Part shown: positions 53,201 to 61,210 of the stretch, piece by piece
Position numbering within the stretch: position 1 is the stretch's first letter
Layout of the letters: each line of letters opens with the position of its first letter
Assembly: GCA_023402845.1 (NCBI GenBank)
Contig: JAEYFP010000022.1
Coordinates: 98,258 to 162,257 of the forward strand
Source: Bacillota bacterium
GTDB taxonomy: Bacteria; Bacillota; Clostridia; Lachnospirales; Lachnospiraceae
DNA length: 64,000 bases
Reading direction: 5' to 3'
The notes under the pieces: generated by a model
Told to the model about the DNA's origin: nothing
What the model saw: only the letters and a program-made list of their open reading frames with translations
Database searches by the model: none
Program-made: the position numbers and the translations under genes

Positions 53201-54723
53201 AGCTGTGCCCTGAATGCGGAGCATCGTTAAAGAAGGAAGGCTTTGATATTCCTTTTGAGACGTTCCTTGGATTTAAGGGTGATAAGGAGCCCGATATCGA
53301 TTTGAATTTCTCGGGCGAATATCAGGCAAAGGCCCATAAGTATACGGAGGTTATCTTTGGTGCGGGACAGACGTATCGTGCCGGTACAATTGGTACGCTC
53401 GCAGACAAGACTGCATATGGCTATGTGAAAAATTATTATGAGGAGCGCGGAATCAGCAAGCGCCCGTGTGAGATTAATCGGATTACGCTCGGCTGTACCG
53501 GTGTGCGCAGGACTACAGGGCAGCATCCGGGAGGGATTATCGTGCTTCCGCACGGTGAGGAGATTGATTCTTTTACGCCGATTCAACATCCGGCAAATGA
53601 TATGTCAACCGATATTGTAACGACGCATTTTGATTACCATTCGATCGACCATAATCTGTTAAAGCTTGACATCCTCGGACATGACGATCCGACAATGATC
53701 AGGCGTCTGCAGGATTTGACGCAGACGGATCCGCAGCTCGTGCCGCTTGATGACCCGCAGGTCATGTCCCTGTTTAAAAATACGGAGGCACTCGGTATTC
53801 TGCCTTCGGAAATCGGCGGATGTCCCCTGGGGTCTCTTGGCATTCCAGAGTTCGGTACGGATTTTGCCATGCAGATGCTGATCGATACACAGCCAACTTC
53901 GTTTTCCGATTTGGTCAGGATTGCGGGACTGGCGCACGGTACGGATGTATGGCTCGGTAATGCACAGACGCTTATTCAGAATGGCAGTGCGACGATTTCC
54001 ACTGCAATCTGTACACGTGACGATATTATGACCTATTTGATCGGAATGGGAGTGGAAAGCAGTCTTTCTTTTACAATTATGGAGTCTGTGCGAAAGGGGA
54101 AAGGCTTAAAGCCTGACTGGGAGGAAGCCATGACGGCGGCGGATGTGCCTGACTGGTATATCTGGTCATGTAAAAAAATCAAATATATGTTTCCGAAGGC
54201 GCATGCGGCGGCTTATGTCATGATGGCTTGGAGAATTGCTTATTACAAGGTGAACTATCCGCTCGCTTATTATGCCGCATTTTTCAGTATCCGCGCAACT
54301 GGTTTTTCCTATGAAATTATGTGTCAGGGAAGAGAACGGCTGGAATACTATCTGGGCGACTTTAAGAAGCGTTCGGACAGCCTGACGAAAAAGGAGCAGG
54401 ATGTTTTGCGCGATATGAGGATCGTACAGGAGATGTATGCGAGAGGCTTTTCCTTTATGCCGATCGACTTATTCCGTGCAAAGGCTCATGAGTGTCAGGT
54501 CATTGAAGGCCAGATTATGCCGCATATCGGCAGCATCGAAGGGCTTGGTGATAAGGCTGCGGATGCGGTCGTAGAGGCCGCACTGGACGGTCCGTTCCTC
54601 TCCAAGGACGATTTCAGAGACCGTACCAAGGTCAGCAAGACCGCCATTGAAACAATGAGCGGCCTTGGGCTGTTAGGTGATCTTCCGGAATCTAACCAGC
54701 TTTCGTTGTTTGATTTTGGCTAA
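50248..54723 (+). CDS. polC: DNA polymerase III alpha subunit, PolC type
   Basis: A 1491-residue PolC, the Firmicutes replicative polymerase with built-in proofreading. Order: N-terminal domain, OB fold (about 270-370), PHP part 1 with HCH at 380-382, the inserted DEDDh exonuclease (D471 and E473 in FDLETTGF, ending HRAVDDAGAT), PHP part 2, then the polymerase core with GSRGSVGSS, zinc cysteines (CPECHYSD and CPECGASL), and catalytic D1016/D1018 (PDIDLNFSGE). Full length. The 8-nt overlap with ispG indicates coupling. The start has GGAGGAATTGGAG upstream. Confidence 0.97.
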   Translation: MDKAFFEVFPTLKLNKGLQELFEETAVTRVVSSSRKDKLKIYLSSPRLIEKEMIYGVEREIVRQLFPEANIRVSFLESFQLSSQYTPKTLLDAYRESILLELKCYNHFDYQLFYRADLDFPDEKMIRLILEDTIVARNRSEELVRVLDKILNERCGVGTNIQISYKEAAPNKAREHAELKMQEEVERITHLSESVGEDQQWEQGQENTVILETDAPVSKPKAPVNAAPPVKSKESKPASSFTRGGSRYKKSDNPDVIYGRDFEEEPVPITEMAGEVGEVIVKGKIIRFETRDTRNEKKLVIFDITDFTDTITVKMFPRPEQQEELFAHVSEGKFVIVKGVANIDKFDGELTLGFIAGIKKTKDFTSTRMDTDIEKRVELHCHTKMSDMDGVSDVGTIIKRAVKWGHSAIAITDHGVVQGFTDAFHTMQKLKSENPDFKILYGMEGYLVDDTTELVVNPKERTLDDTFVVFDLETTGFSPIKNNIIEIGAVKVVKGKITDRFSTFVNPKEPIPFRIEKLTGINDAMVEDAPFLNEVLPKFLKFSEGSVFVAHNASFDMGFLIQKAKELGITNTYTYADTVGMARVLMPQLSKYKLDHVAKALKISLENHHRAVDDAGATAEIFVKFVEMLKKKDIRTLKEVNVLADASVEKVKKAMSYHVILIAKNEVGRINLYKLVSLSHLKYYHLRPRIPKSVLNRYREGLIIGSACEAGELYQAVLNEKPQAEIARIVDFYDYLEIQPLGNNEFMVREDRYENIHSDEDLIVINKKIIALGEQFCKPVVATCDTHFLDPEDEVYRRIIMAGKGFKDADEQGPLYLRTTEEMMKEFSYLPYDKAYEIVVKNTNLIADMVDYIEPVRPDKCAPVIENSDQTLRDICYRRAHEIYGEDLPPQVSARLEKELHSIITNGFAVMYIIAQKLVWKSMEDGYLVGSRGSVGSSFVATMAGITEVNPLSPHYYCPECHYSDFTSADVRAYTGKAGCDMPDKLCPECGASLKKEGFDIPFETFLGFKGDKEPDIDLNFSGEYQAKAHKYTEVIFGAGQTYRAGTIGTLADKTAYGYVKNYYEERGISKRPCEINRITLGCTGVRRTTGQHPGGIIVLPHGEEIDSFTPIQHPANDMSTDIVTTHFDYHSIDHNLLKLDILGHDDPTMIRRLQDLTQTDPQLVPLDDPQVMSLFKNTEALGILPSEIGGCPLGSLGIPEFGTDFAMQMLIDTQPTSFSDLVRIAGLAHGTDVWLGNAQTLIQNGSATISTAICTRDDIMTYLIGMGVESSLSFTIMESVRKGKGLKPDWEEAMTAADVPDWYIWSCKKIKYMFPKAHAAAYVMMAWRIAYYKVNYPLAYYAAFFSIRATGFSYEIMCQGRERLEYYLGDFKKRSDSLTKKEQDVLRDMRIVQEMYARGFSFMPIDLFRAKAHECQVIEGQIMPHIGSIEGLGDKAADAVVEAALDGPFLSKDDFRDRTKVSKTAIETMSGLGLLGDLPESNQLSLFDFG

Positions 54724-54755
54724 GTTATGAATTTTGTTGTAACAAGCAGTTTCTA

Positions 54756-54784
54756 TTGTCGTATTAAATTGTATTTGGTATAAT
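54756..54784 (+). promoter_or_regulatory. Predicted promoter for the HD-GYP gene
   Basis: TTGTCG (54756-54761), 17-nt spacer, perfect -10 TATAAT (54779-54784). It lies 86 nt before the ATG. No c-di-GMP riboswitch core was recognised in the leader. Confidence 0.6.
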
Positions 54785-54870
54785 TAAGTAATCATATGCA
54801 ATATTATTTGGCAGTCATACGGTAACCGGACCTGATCCTTTTTGTTTAAGACATAAGGAGAAGAAAAGAT

Positions 54871-55962
54871 ATGGACATTTATATCAAAACAATGGAAAGG
54901 CTATTGCATGTCGTACAAGATTTATCCGCAGCCCGTGATTTGAATACGGTCATGGATATTGTACGCCATTCTGCGCGGGATTTGACGGGCTCAGACGGCG
55001 CAACTTTTGTTTTGCGCGATAATAATTTTTGCTATTATGCGGAAGAGGACGCGCTTTCGCCACTGTGGAAGGGGAAGCGTTTTCCGATTGAAATATGTAT
55101 CAGCGGTTGGGTGATGCTGAACCGCCATCCGGCGGTTATTGAGGATATTTACAGTGATCCGAGGATTCCGATTGATGCCTATAAGAAAACCTTTGTAAAG
55201 AGTCTGGCTACTGTTCCGATAAAGACAAAGGAGCCGATTGGCGCGATTGGCTGTTATTGGGGAACGATGCACAATGCTACTGCCGAGGAAGTAAAAATAA
55301 TGCAGGTTCTGGCGGATACCGCTGCGATTGCCATGGATAATATACATTATCAGACTATTATTGCATCCAAGGCCAGACTGCTGGAGGAGGCAATTGATGA
55401 CACCTTGCTTGCCGTTGCACGTATGGTCGAGCAAAAGGATTTATATACTGCAGGTCATCAAAGGCGCGTTGCATTGATCAGCCTGGAAGTCGCAAAGGAA
55501 ATCGGACTGCCGGAAGAAAACTGCAACAATGTTTACCGCGCAGGACTTGTGCATGATATCGGCAAGATTGCGATACCCAGTGATCTGCTGTCCAAGCCTG
55601 CCCGCCTCACACCTCTTGAGTTTTCTCTGATTAAGACACATCCGGAAGTAGGATATGCGATATTAAAGGATATTCCTCTGCTGAGGCCGATAGCGGAAAT
55701 GATACTGCAGCATCATGAACGTCTTGATGGAAGCGGGTATCCAAATGGGTTAAAGACTAATCAAATCTTGCCGGAAGCTCAGATAATAGCAGTATCTGAT
55801 GTTTTTGAATCTATGGTTTCTCATAGGCCGTACCGTCCTGCGTTGGGAAAGGAAGCGGCTATTGAAGAGATTCTATCAAATAGGGGGCGTTTATATTCTC
55901 CGGATATTGCCGATGCAATTGTGCGGCTTGTTGATCAAAAAGGTTACCAAATTCCCCAATAA
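54871..55962 (+). CDS. GAF and HD-GYP domain protein, probable c-di-GMP phosphodiesterase
   Basis: A 363-residue cytoplasmic protein. The N-terminal GAF domain spans about residues 8-165. An HD-GYP domain follows: H228/D229 in VHDIGKIAIP, HHERLDGSGYP with H281/H282 and the GYP at 289-291, and SDVFESMVSHRPYRP. HD-GYP enzymes hydrolyse c-di-GMP. Together with the PilZ brake at 1419 it hints at c-di-GMP control of motility. ATAAGGAGAAG lies upstream of the ATG. Confidence 0.88.
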   Translation: MDIYIKTMERLLHVVQDLSAARDLNTVMDIVRHSARDLTGSDGATFVLRDNNFCYYAEEDALSPLWKGKRFPIEICISGWVMLNRHPAVIEDIYSDPRIPIDAYKKTFVKSLATVPIKTKEPIGAIGCYWGTMHNATAEEVKIMQVLADTAAIAMDNIHYQTIIASKARLLEEAIDDTLLAVARMVEQKDLYTAGHQRRVALISLEVAKEIGLPEENCNNVYRAGLVHDIGKIAIPSDLLSKPARLTPLEFSLIKTHPEVGYAILKDIPLLRPIAEMILQHHERLDGSGYPNGLKTNQILPEAQIIAVSDVFESMVSHRPYRPALGKEAAIEEILSNRGRLYSPDIADAIVRLVDQKGYQIPQ

Positions 55963-56116
55963 GGCATAAGAATTGCATATTACCTACCGGAACCGGCTGA
56001 TAGATTTTCTGGCCGAATCTCTAATTGATACGATAAGAAACATCATAACAGCCTCTGTTTGTTCATAGAATTAAATGTCCGAATAGACGAAGAATGCAGT
56101 TTGAGGAGGTTTTGTT

Positions 56117-56638
56117 ATGCGTGAATCGAATGATGATTTTTGTAATGTTACAGTCGACCTGCCATATCCCCCGATACAGCCGGAAAGTCACCGGTCTGAA
56201 TATGCTTATGCCATGCTGAGTAATGTAGGAAGCAGCAATTCCGAAATGTCTGCCATCAGTCTTTACTTTTACAACAGTGTAATCTTAAACCCGGATTACA
56301 CAAACTTTGCGAGGTGCTTTCATAAAATCAGTATTGTCGAGATGCACCATTTGGATATATTTGCTGAACTTGCTTTTCAGATGGGTCTGGACCCGCGGTT
56401 ATGGAGCATGGAAAGGCATAGAAAATGCTACTGGACTCCCGCATATAATTATTATCCTCAGGAAATACGGGAGGTTATTAAGAATTCATTAAAAGGGGAA
56501 GAGGCCGCAATACAGAAATATACCAGACAGGCTGAAATAATATGTGATCAAAACATTGTCGATATATTAAATCGCATTATTATTGATGAGAAACGCCATG
56601 TTGAAATTTTTAATACGATGCTGGAACAGATTGCTTAA
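56117..56638 (+). CDS. Ferritin-like diiron protein
   Basis: A 173-residue four-helix-bundle protein with the expected metal ligands: SEMSAISLYFY (helix 1), VEMHHLDIF (helix 2), GEEAAIQKYTRQAE (helix 3) and DEKRHVEIFNTML (helix 4). It resembles rubrerythrin/ferritin-like domains but has no rubredoxin module. The N-terminal ~35 residues are Pro-rich and of unknown role. A peroxide- or oxygen-protection role is inferred. GAGGAGG precedes the ATG. It is a single-gene unit. Confidence 0.8.
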   Translation: MRESNDDFCNVTVDLPYPPIQPESHRSEYAYAMLSNVGSSNSEMSAISLYFYNSVILNPDYTNFARCFHKISIVEMHHLDIFAELAFQMGLDPRLWSMERHRKCYWTPAYNYYPQEIREVIKNSLKGEEAAIQKYTRQAEIICDQNIVDILNRIIIDEKRHVEIFNTMLEQIA

Positions 56639-56643
56639 CCATT

Positions 56644-56681
56644 TATTGTACCAAGCCCTGCGCCGGCAACTTGGTACAATA
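56644..56681 (+). other. Hairpin between the ferritin-like and CPBP genes
   Basis: A perfect 12-bp inverted repeat, TATTGTACCAAG (56644-56655) and CTTGGTACAATA (56670-56681), around a GC-rich 14-nt loop. It starts 6 nt after the ferritin-like stop and ends 21 nt before the next start. No uridine run follows. A terminator or mRNA-end structure is possible. Confidence 0.5.
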
Positions 56682-56701
56682 TAAAACAATAGGAGAAGAT
56701 T

Positions 56702-57601
56702 TTGAAAGTAAATAATGAAAAAATAAAATCAATAGTTTATATTATTGCAGCAATAGGAATCAGTCTGTTAGTACCGTGGGGCTTTTATTGGCTGGTAGAT
56801 CTGGGTGTTTATAATTATATTATAAATACTGTATCGACAGGGAGAACAGATCAAATTCAAGCATATCTGACATGGTATTCAAACTATGAATGGATCCTCT
56901 TTATAATAGAGTTTCTTTTAAATATATCAGTTACAGCAGTCGTATTTAAGTATATGCTAAAATTATCACTTAGCAACATAAAAGACTGGTTTCCTTTACA
57001 AAATATTCGTGAGTTTGTGATCGGATTATTACTTGGGGTAAGTGCAATAACAATTGTATTTTTTACGCTTGTATTGACAGGAAATGTTTCTGTTACCTCT
57101 TGGCAGCCCCGATTTACAAACAATGTATTAAAGTATTTGGTGGTATTTATTTTGGTAGGGGTTTCTGAGGAACTCTTTTATCGAGGATTTATTATAACAT
57201 GTCTTCGTACATACAAAAATAGATGGTTTGCTATTCTGTTTTCGAGTTTGATTTTCTCCCTAGTACACTTTATTAACAATGAATTTAATCTACTGGCATT
57301 CTTGAATATTATGTTAATAGGTCTGATGTTCGCTTATGCATTTTTAGAGACAAAGTCCCTTTGGCTGCCGATTGGTTATCACATTTTATGGAATTATTTT
57401 CAGGGGAATGTCTACGGCTTTCATGTAAGCGGTATTACGATACAAGGCATTTTTACTATAGAATATGGAGATAGTAATTTATTCAATGGCGGTGTCTTTG
57501 GTCCGGAGTCCGGATTGATTACGACCCTGGTTACACTGCTTGTGATATTGTTTTTAAAATTATATTTACTGAATAGAAAAACAGCATCTTATAGTTCATA
57601 A
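56702..57601 (+). CDS. CPBP family intramembrane metalloprotease (AT-rich)
   Basis: A 299-residue membrane protein with about seven helices and the CPBP motifs EELFYRGF (EExxxR) and SLVHFINNE, then WNYFQGNVYG. It belongs to the same family as the gene at 34527 but is clearly diverged. The start is TTG at 56702, with AGGAGA upstream. The gene is noticeably richer in A/T and uses ATA and TTA codons more than its neighbours, which suggests acquisition from another source. The substrate is unknown; some relatives act in bacteriocin self-immunity. Confidence 0.85.
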   Translation: MKVNNEKIKSIVYIIAAIGISLLVPWGFYWLVDLGVYNYIINTVSTGRTDQIQAYLTWYSNYEWILFIIEFLLNISVTAVVFKYMLKLSLSNIKDWFPLQNIREFVIGLLLGVSAITIVFFTLVLTGNVSVTSWQPRFTNNVLKYLVVFILVGVSEELFYRGFIITCLRTYKNRWFAILFSSLIFSLVHFINNEFNLLAFLNIMLIGLMFAYAFLETKSLWLPIGYHILWNYFQGNVYGFHVSGITIQGIFTIEYGDSNLFNGGVFGPESGLITTLVTLLVILFLKLYLLNRKTASYSS

Positions 57602-57635
57602 ATTCCGGCACAAATTAAACCATGGTGTTTCCGGC

Positions 57636-57683
57636 AAAATAAAAAATGCTAAAAACCAGTAAAATCAAGGCTTCTAGCATTTT
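57636..57683 (-). terminator. Rho-independent terminator of tRNA-Glu (minus strand)
   Basis: Read on the minus strand, a 15-bp stem (arms 57669-57683 and 57643-57657, including two G-U pairs) around an 11-nt loop is followed by a T run. On the plus strand the same two positions become A-C mismatches, so the structure favours the minus strand. It serves the tRNA gene just upstream. Confidence 0.8.
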
Positions 57684-57714
57684 CTCGGGTTGGGCTGTTT
57701 AAATAAACAGTCAG

Positions 57715-57786
57715 CAGCTCGTAGGGGAATCGAACCCCTGTTTCCGCCGTGAGAGGGCGGCGTCTTAACCGCTTGACCAACGAGCC
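57715..57786 (-). tRNA. tRNA-Glu (anticodon CTC)
   Basis: A 72-nt cloverleaf on the minus strand. The acceptor arms GGCTCGT and ACGAGCT pair (with one terminal G-U), the anticodon stem CCGCC/GGCGG holds the loop CTCTCAC so the anticodon is CTC, and the T arm contains GGTTCGATTCC. G is the discriminator base and CCA is not encoded. It reads GAG codons. A small CTGTTT/AAACAG hairpin sits between it and the terminator. Confidence 0.95.
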
Positions 57787-57796
57787 GTACTTGAAC

Positions 57797-57825
57797 ATTC
57801 TATATTATTTTATTTAGAAATGCAA
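57797..57825 (-). promoter_or_regulatory. Predicted tRNA-Glu promoter (minus strand)
   Basis: On the minus strand: TTGCAT (complement of 57820-57825), 17-nt spacer, TAGAAT (complement of 57797-57802), 10 nt before the tRNA. The same boxes at the same spacing occur in the rimP promoter at 60503. Confidence 0.55.
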
Positions 57826-57921
57826 GCATTTTTTATGAAAATATTAAAATATTAGAACAATGCAGGGAAAAGCAAGGAAAAATCAGCACTTTGAGGGATA
57901 GCTTGCCTTGGGAGGAATACC

Positions 57922-60519
57922 ATGGGAAAATTGGATAGTGTCAGTACGGGAATGAAAGGTTTTGATAAGGCGATTGACATGCTGCGTCTGGGAGACAACG
58001 TTGTATGGCAGGTGGATTCCATTGAGGACTACTGTTATGTGGTCTCGCCTTATGTGGAGCAGGCAAGAAGAGATCATAGGAATATCATTTATTTCCGTTT
58101 CGGGACTCACAGGCAGGTGGTGGAGGATCTTAGCGGTATCAAGGTCTATCAGCCGGATCCGAGTGTGGGGTTTGAGGGATTTGCCACTGCGATTCACCGG
58201 ATCATTGGTGAAGAGGGAGTAAAAGCCTTTTATATTTTTGACTGCCTGACGGAGCTTCTGGCCTTTTGGTATTCTGATTTGATGACCGGAAACTTCTTCC
58301 GGGTAACCTGCCCTTATTTGTATGAACTAGATACCATCGCTTATTTTGCAATCAAACGTAATGTGCATACCTATGATACGATAGCGACGATCAGAGAAAC
58401 CACGCAGCTGCTGCTGGATGTATACAGGATAAACGAGAGTCTTTATATTCATCCGCTCAAGGTATGGCAAAGGTATTCGCCGACAATGTTCTTTCCCCAC
58501 TACATCAATGGGAATGAGATGGAGCCGATTACGGCCAGCACCCGGGCCGCAGAACTGTTTGCCGGCTTCAACTGGACGGAGGAACGGCAGGATTACTGGC
58601 ATGTGACGCTTGGCAGGGCAAAAGAGGCTCTGACGGAGGAGCCTGCGGGACAGGAACGGATGAAGGGGCTGCTCATTGATCTTCTCGTCGGAAAGAAGTC
58701 CCGCATGCGGGATCTATGTATGCAGTATTTTAAGCTTTCTGACGTTGTCAAAATTGCAGGAAGGGAAATCGGAACGGGCTTTATCGGCGGTAAAAGCGTG
58801 GGTATGCTGCTGTCAAGAAGAATTATTACGAGAAGCGATGAAGATAAGGCCTATTTCAAGCCGCTATTGGAGCCGCATGACTCTTTTTATCTGGGTTCTG
58901 ATATATATTACACCTATATTGTAGAAAACGGATGGTGGCAGCTTCGAACAAAACAGAAGACCGAAGACGGATATTTCAAATATGCGCCTGAGTTAAAGGA
59001 AAAGCTGCTCGCCGGCAGATTCCCCAGAATGGTACGGGATGAATTCATGCAGATGCTGGAATATTATGGGCAGTCTCCCATTATTGTACGATCCAGTTCC
59101 CTGCTGGAGGATAACTTCGGCAACGCCTTTGCGGGTAAATATGAAAGTGTATTCTGCGTAAATCAGGGAGGGCCGGAGGAACGGCTGAATGCCTTTATGG
59201 AGGCTGTGCGCGTTGTCTATGCCAGCACTATGAATGAGGATGCTCTGGATTACAGAAAGAACAGGGGACTGGCGGACAGGGATGAGCAGATGGCAATTCT
59301 AGTGCAGCGGGTATCGGGCGACTACTATGGAGATTATTTCTTTCCCCATGCGGCTGGGGTGGGAAATTCCTCCAACCTATATGTATGGGACAAGGATGTA
59401 GATATGGAGGCGGGAATGCTTCGTCTCGCATTCGGCCTCGGTACGAGGGCCGTGGACCGGATCATCGGGGATTATGTGAAAATTGTCACACTGGACAAGC
59501 CCATGCGACAGCCGATTATGGGCTACGGTGAGGCACAGAAATATTCCCAGCATAAAATGGACGTACTGAATCTTAAGGAAAACAGGCAGGAATCGATTAA
59601 GGTGGACAGGATAACCGATTACGATATTAGAGCGGATAAAAATCTATTTTGGACGCGTGATTTCGAAATGGAGCGGCAGCTTAGTGAAATTGGCAGAGAC
59701 ACTTCCGGTGCGCCTCCTATTCTGAATTTTCACAGGCTGTTAAAGGAAACGGCGTTCCCGCATGTAATGAAGCGTATGCTGACGCTGCTTTCGGAGAAAT
59801 ATAATTATCCGGTGGATATTGAATTTACGGTTAACTTTGACAGAGCAGGGGAGTTTCATGTCAACCTCCTGCAATGCCGCCCGCTGCAGACGAGAGGACT
59901 GGGCCGGACGGTGGAGTTGCCTGAAAAGGTTGAGGAGGAAAGAAGTCTGTTCTATTCAAACGGTAATTTCATGGGAGGGAATGTGAGGCTTCCCATCGAT
60001 TATATTGTTTTTGTAAGTGTCAAAGAATACTTGGAGCTGAAGGAGCAGGATAAATATGATATTGCGAGACAAATTGGCCTGCTGAATCGCGCGCTTAAGG
60101 GGAAAAATGCCATGTTGATGGGACCGGGGAGATGGGGAACGACAACGCCCTCACTTGGTGTGCCCGTACATTTTTCAGAACTCATGCACATGTCGGCAGT
60201 GTGCGAAATTGCTTACAGCGACAAAGGAATCATGCCGGAGATCTCTTACGGCAGTCACTTCTTTCAGGATTTGGTAGAGTCCGGAATTTTTTATGCCGCG
60301 CTTTTCGACGGCAGGGAAAATGTTGTTTTATATGAGGAAAAAATAACAGCAGCCCCCAATATTGCCGGCGAAATAATTGGAGAAGGCGTCACGGTAAATG
60401 AAAATGTGATTCATGTTGTGAGGTCGGAAGGGTTAGAACTGTATTCGGATATCGTAAGTCAAAGGATTTTATGCTATTTTTCGCATTTTTCAAAGTTTTT
60501 ACTTGCATTTTCTAAATGA
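57922..60519 (+). CDS. KaiC-like N-domain fused to a PPDK ATP-grasp (PEP/pyruvate-binding) domain
   Basis: An 865-residue protein. Residues 1 to ~275 resemble a RecA/KaiC-type domain (STGMKGFDKAIDML, then RRDHRNIIYFRFG and AFYIFDCLTELL) but have no Walker A, so ATP binding there is doubtful. From about residue 285 an ATP-grasp domain like the N-part of pyruvate phosphate dikinase / PEP synthase follows: GGKSVGMLLSRRI (289 on), PIIVRSSSLLEDNFGNAFAGKYESVFCVN, and LLQCRPLQTRG. The phosphohistidine and PEP-binding C-domains of PPDK are absent. It may phosphorylate an unknown acceptor. AGGAGG-like site upstream; the 3' end carries the rimP promoter. Confidence 0.78.
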   Translation: MGKLDSVSTGMKGFDKAIDMLRLGDNVVWQVDSIEDYCYVVSPYVEQARRDHRNIIYFRFGTHRQVVEDLSGIKVYQPDPSVGFEGFATAIHRIIGEEGVKAFYIFDCLTELLAFWYSDLMTGNFFRVTCPYLYELDTIAYFAIKRNVHTYDTIATIRETTQLLLDVYRINESLYIHPLKVWQRYSPTMFFPHYINGNEMEPITASTRAAELFAGFNWTEERQDYWHVTLGRAKEALTEEPAGQERMKGLLIDLLVGKKSRMRDLCMQYFKLSDVVKIAGREIGTGFIGGKSVGMLLSRRIITRSDEDKAYFKPLLEPHDSFYLGSDIYYTYIVENGWWQLRTKQKTEDGYFKYAPELKEKLLAGRFPRMVRDEFMQMLEYYGQSPIIVRSSSLLEDNFGNAFAGKYESVFCVNQGGPEERLNAFMEAVRVVYASTMNEDALDYRKNRGLADRDEQMAILVQRVSGDYYGDYFFPHAAGVGNSSNLYVWDKDVDMEAGMLRLAFGLGTRAVDRIIGDYVKIVTLDKPMRQPIMGYGEAQKYSQHKMDVLNLKENRQESIKVDRITDYDIRADKNLFWTRDFEMERQLSEIGRDTSGAPPILNFHRLLKETAFPHVMKRMLTLLSEKYNYPVDIEFTVNFDRAGEFHVNLLQCRPLQTRGLGRTVELPEKVEEERSLFYSNGNFMGGNVRLPIDYIVFVSVKEYLELKEQDKYDIARQIGLLNRALKGKNAMLMGPGRWGTTTPSLGVPVHFSELMHMSAVCEIAYSDKGIMPEISYGSHFFQDLVESGIFYAALFDGRENVVLYEEKITAAPNIAGEIIGEGVTVNENVIHVVRSEGLELYSDIVSQRILCYFSHFSKFLLAFSK

Positions 60520-60531
60520 TAGTGTTAGAAT
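60503..60531 (+). promoter_or_regulatory. Predicted rimP-nusA-infB promoter
   Basis: TTGCAT (60503-60508), 17-nt spacer, TAGAAT (60526-60531), overlapping the last codons of the preceding gene. The box pair and the TTTCTAAAT stretch after the -35 are shared with the tRNA-Glu promoter, which strengthens both. Confidence 0.55.
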
Positions 60532-60556
60532 AAAAACAATGAATAAATGCTCAATG

Positions 60557-60585
60557 ATAAGAGTGGACTTGCGGTCCACTCTTAT
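60557..60585 (+). terminator. Hairpin between the ATP-grasp gene and rimP
   Basis: A perfect 12-bp stem, ATAAGAGTGGAC (60557-60568) and GTCCACTCTTAT (60574-60585), with a 5-nt loop. It is followed by TACGTG, not a uridine run. It lies downstream of the predicted rimP promoter, so it may be a leader element as well as a terminator of the upstream gene. Confidence 0.6.
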
Positions 60586-60713
60586 TACGTGTAAAGGGAA
60601 AGTTTAAGAAACTGATCGGCACTTTTGCAGCTGTGGCTGTGCAATATAAAAATGTGCTGAGTTGCAAGCAAAGCTTGAGGCGAAGAGGCAGGAAGAAAAG
60701 AGGTGTGGGATTG

Positions 60714-61178
60714 ATGTCGAGAAAAGAGAATTATGAAAGCAGGACGGAGCAGCTTTTGATGCCGATTCTAAATCAGCACACATTTGAATTGTGGGATGTG
60801 GAATATGTAAAAGAAGGTTCTGACTGGTATCTTCGGGCATATATTGATAAGCCGGGAGGAATTACGATAGAGGACTGTGTTGCCGTGAGCAGACAGCTTT
60901 CTGATCGGCTGGATGAAGCGGATTTTATAGAGGATGCTTATATTTTAGAGGTTAGTTCGCCGGGACTCGGCAGGCAGCTTAAGAAGGATAAGGATTTTGA
61001 GAAATGTATCGGAAAGAGCGTCGATTTGCGGACATACCGCCTTATAGATGGCAAAAAGGAATTCACGGGCCTGTTAAAAGCCTTTGATAAAGAGAGTATT
61101 ACAATAGAAATCAATGATGCGGACACAAGTTTTGCAAAAGGAGATGTCGCGATCGTAAAACTGTCAATCAATTTTTAA
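60714..61178 (+). CDS. rimP: Ribosome maturation factor RimP
   Basis: A 154-residue RimP, needed for 30S subunit maturation. The two-domain family pattern is visible: DVEYVKEGSDWYLRAYIDKPGGITIEDC in the first domain and LEVSSPGLGRQLKKDKDFEKCIGKSV at the junction. ATG at 60714 is preferred with AGAGGTG upstream; a longer frame from 60633 lacks a site. It starts the rimP-nusA-ylxR-ylxQ-infB operon. Confidence 0.95.
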   Translation: MSRKENYESRTEQLLMPILNQHTFELWDVEYVKEGSDWYLRAYIDKPGGITIEDCVAVSRQLSDRLDEADFIEDAYILEVSSPGLGRQLKKDKDFEKCIGKSVDLRTYRLIDGKKEFTGLLKAFDKESITIEINDADTSFAKGDVAIVKLSINF

Positions 61179-61210
61179 AAATTCTACATGGAAATTCAGG
61201 AGGTTAAGAA

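Noticed and set aside
54785..54870. A c-di-GMP riboswitch in the leader of the HD-GYP gene
   Set aside because: No conserved riboswitch core was recognised and the leader is too short for the full fold.
57600..57786. An integration site at tRNA-Glu
   Set aside because: I found no direct repeat of the tRNA 3' end within the neighbouring sequence and no integrase gene.
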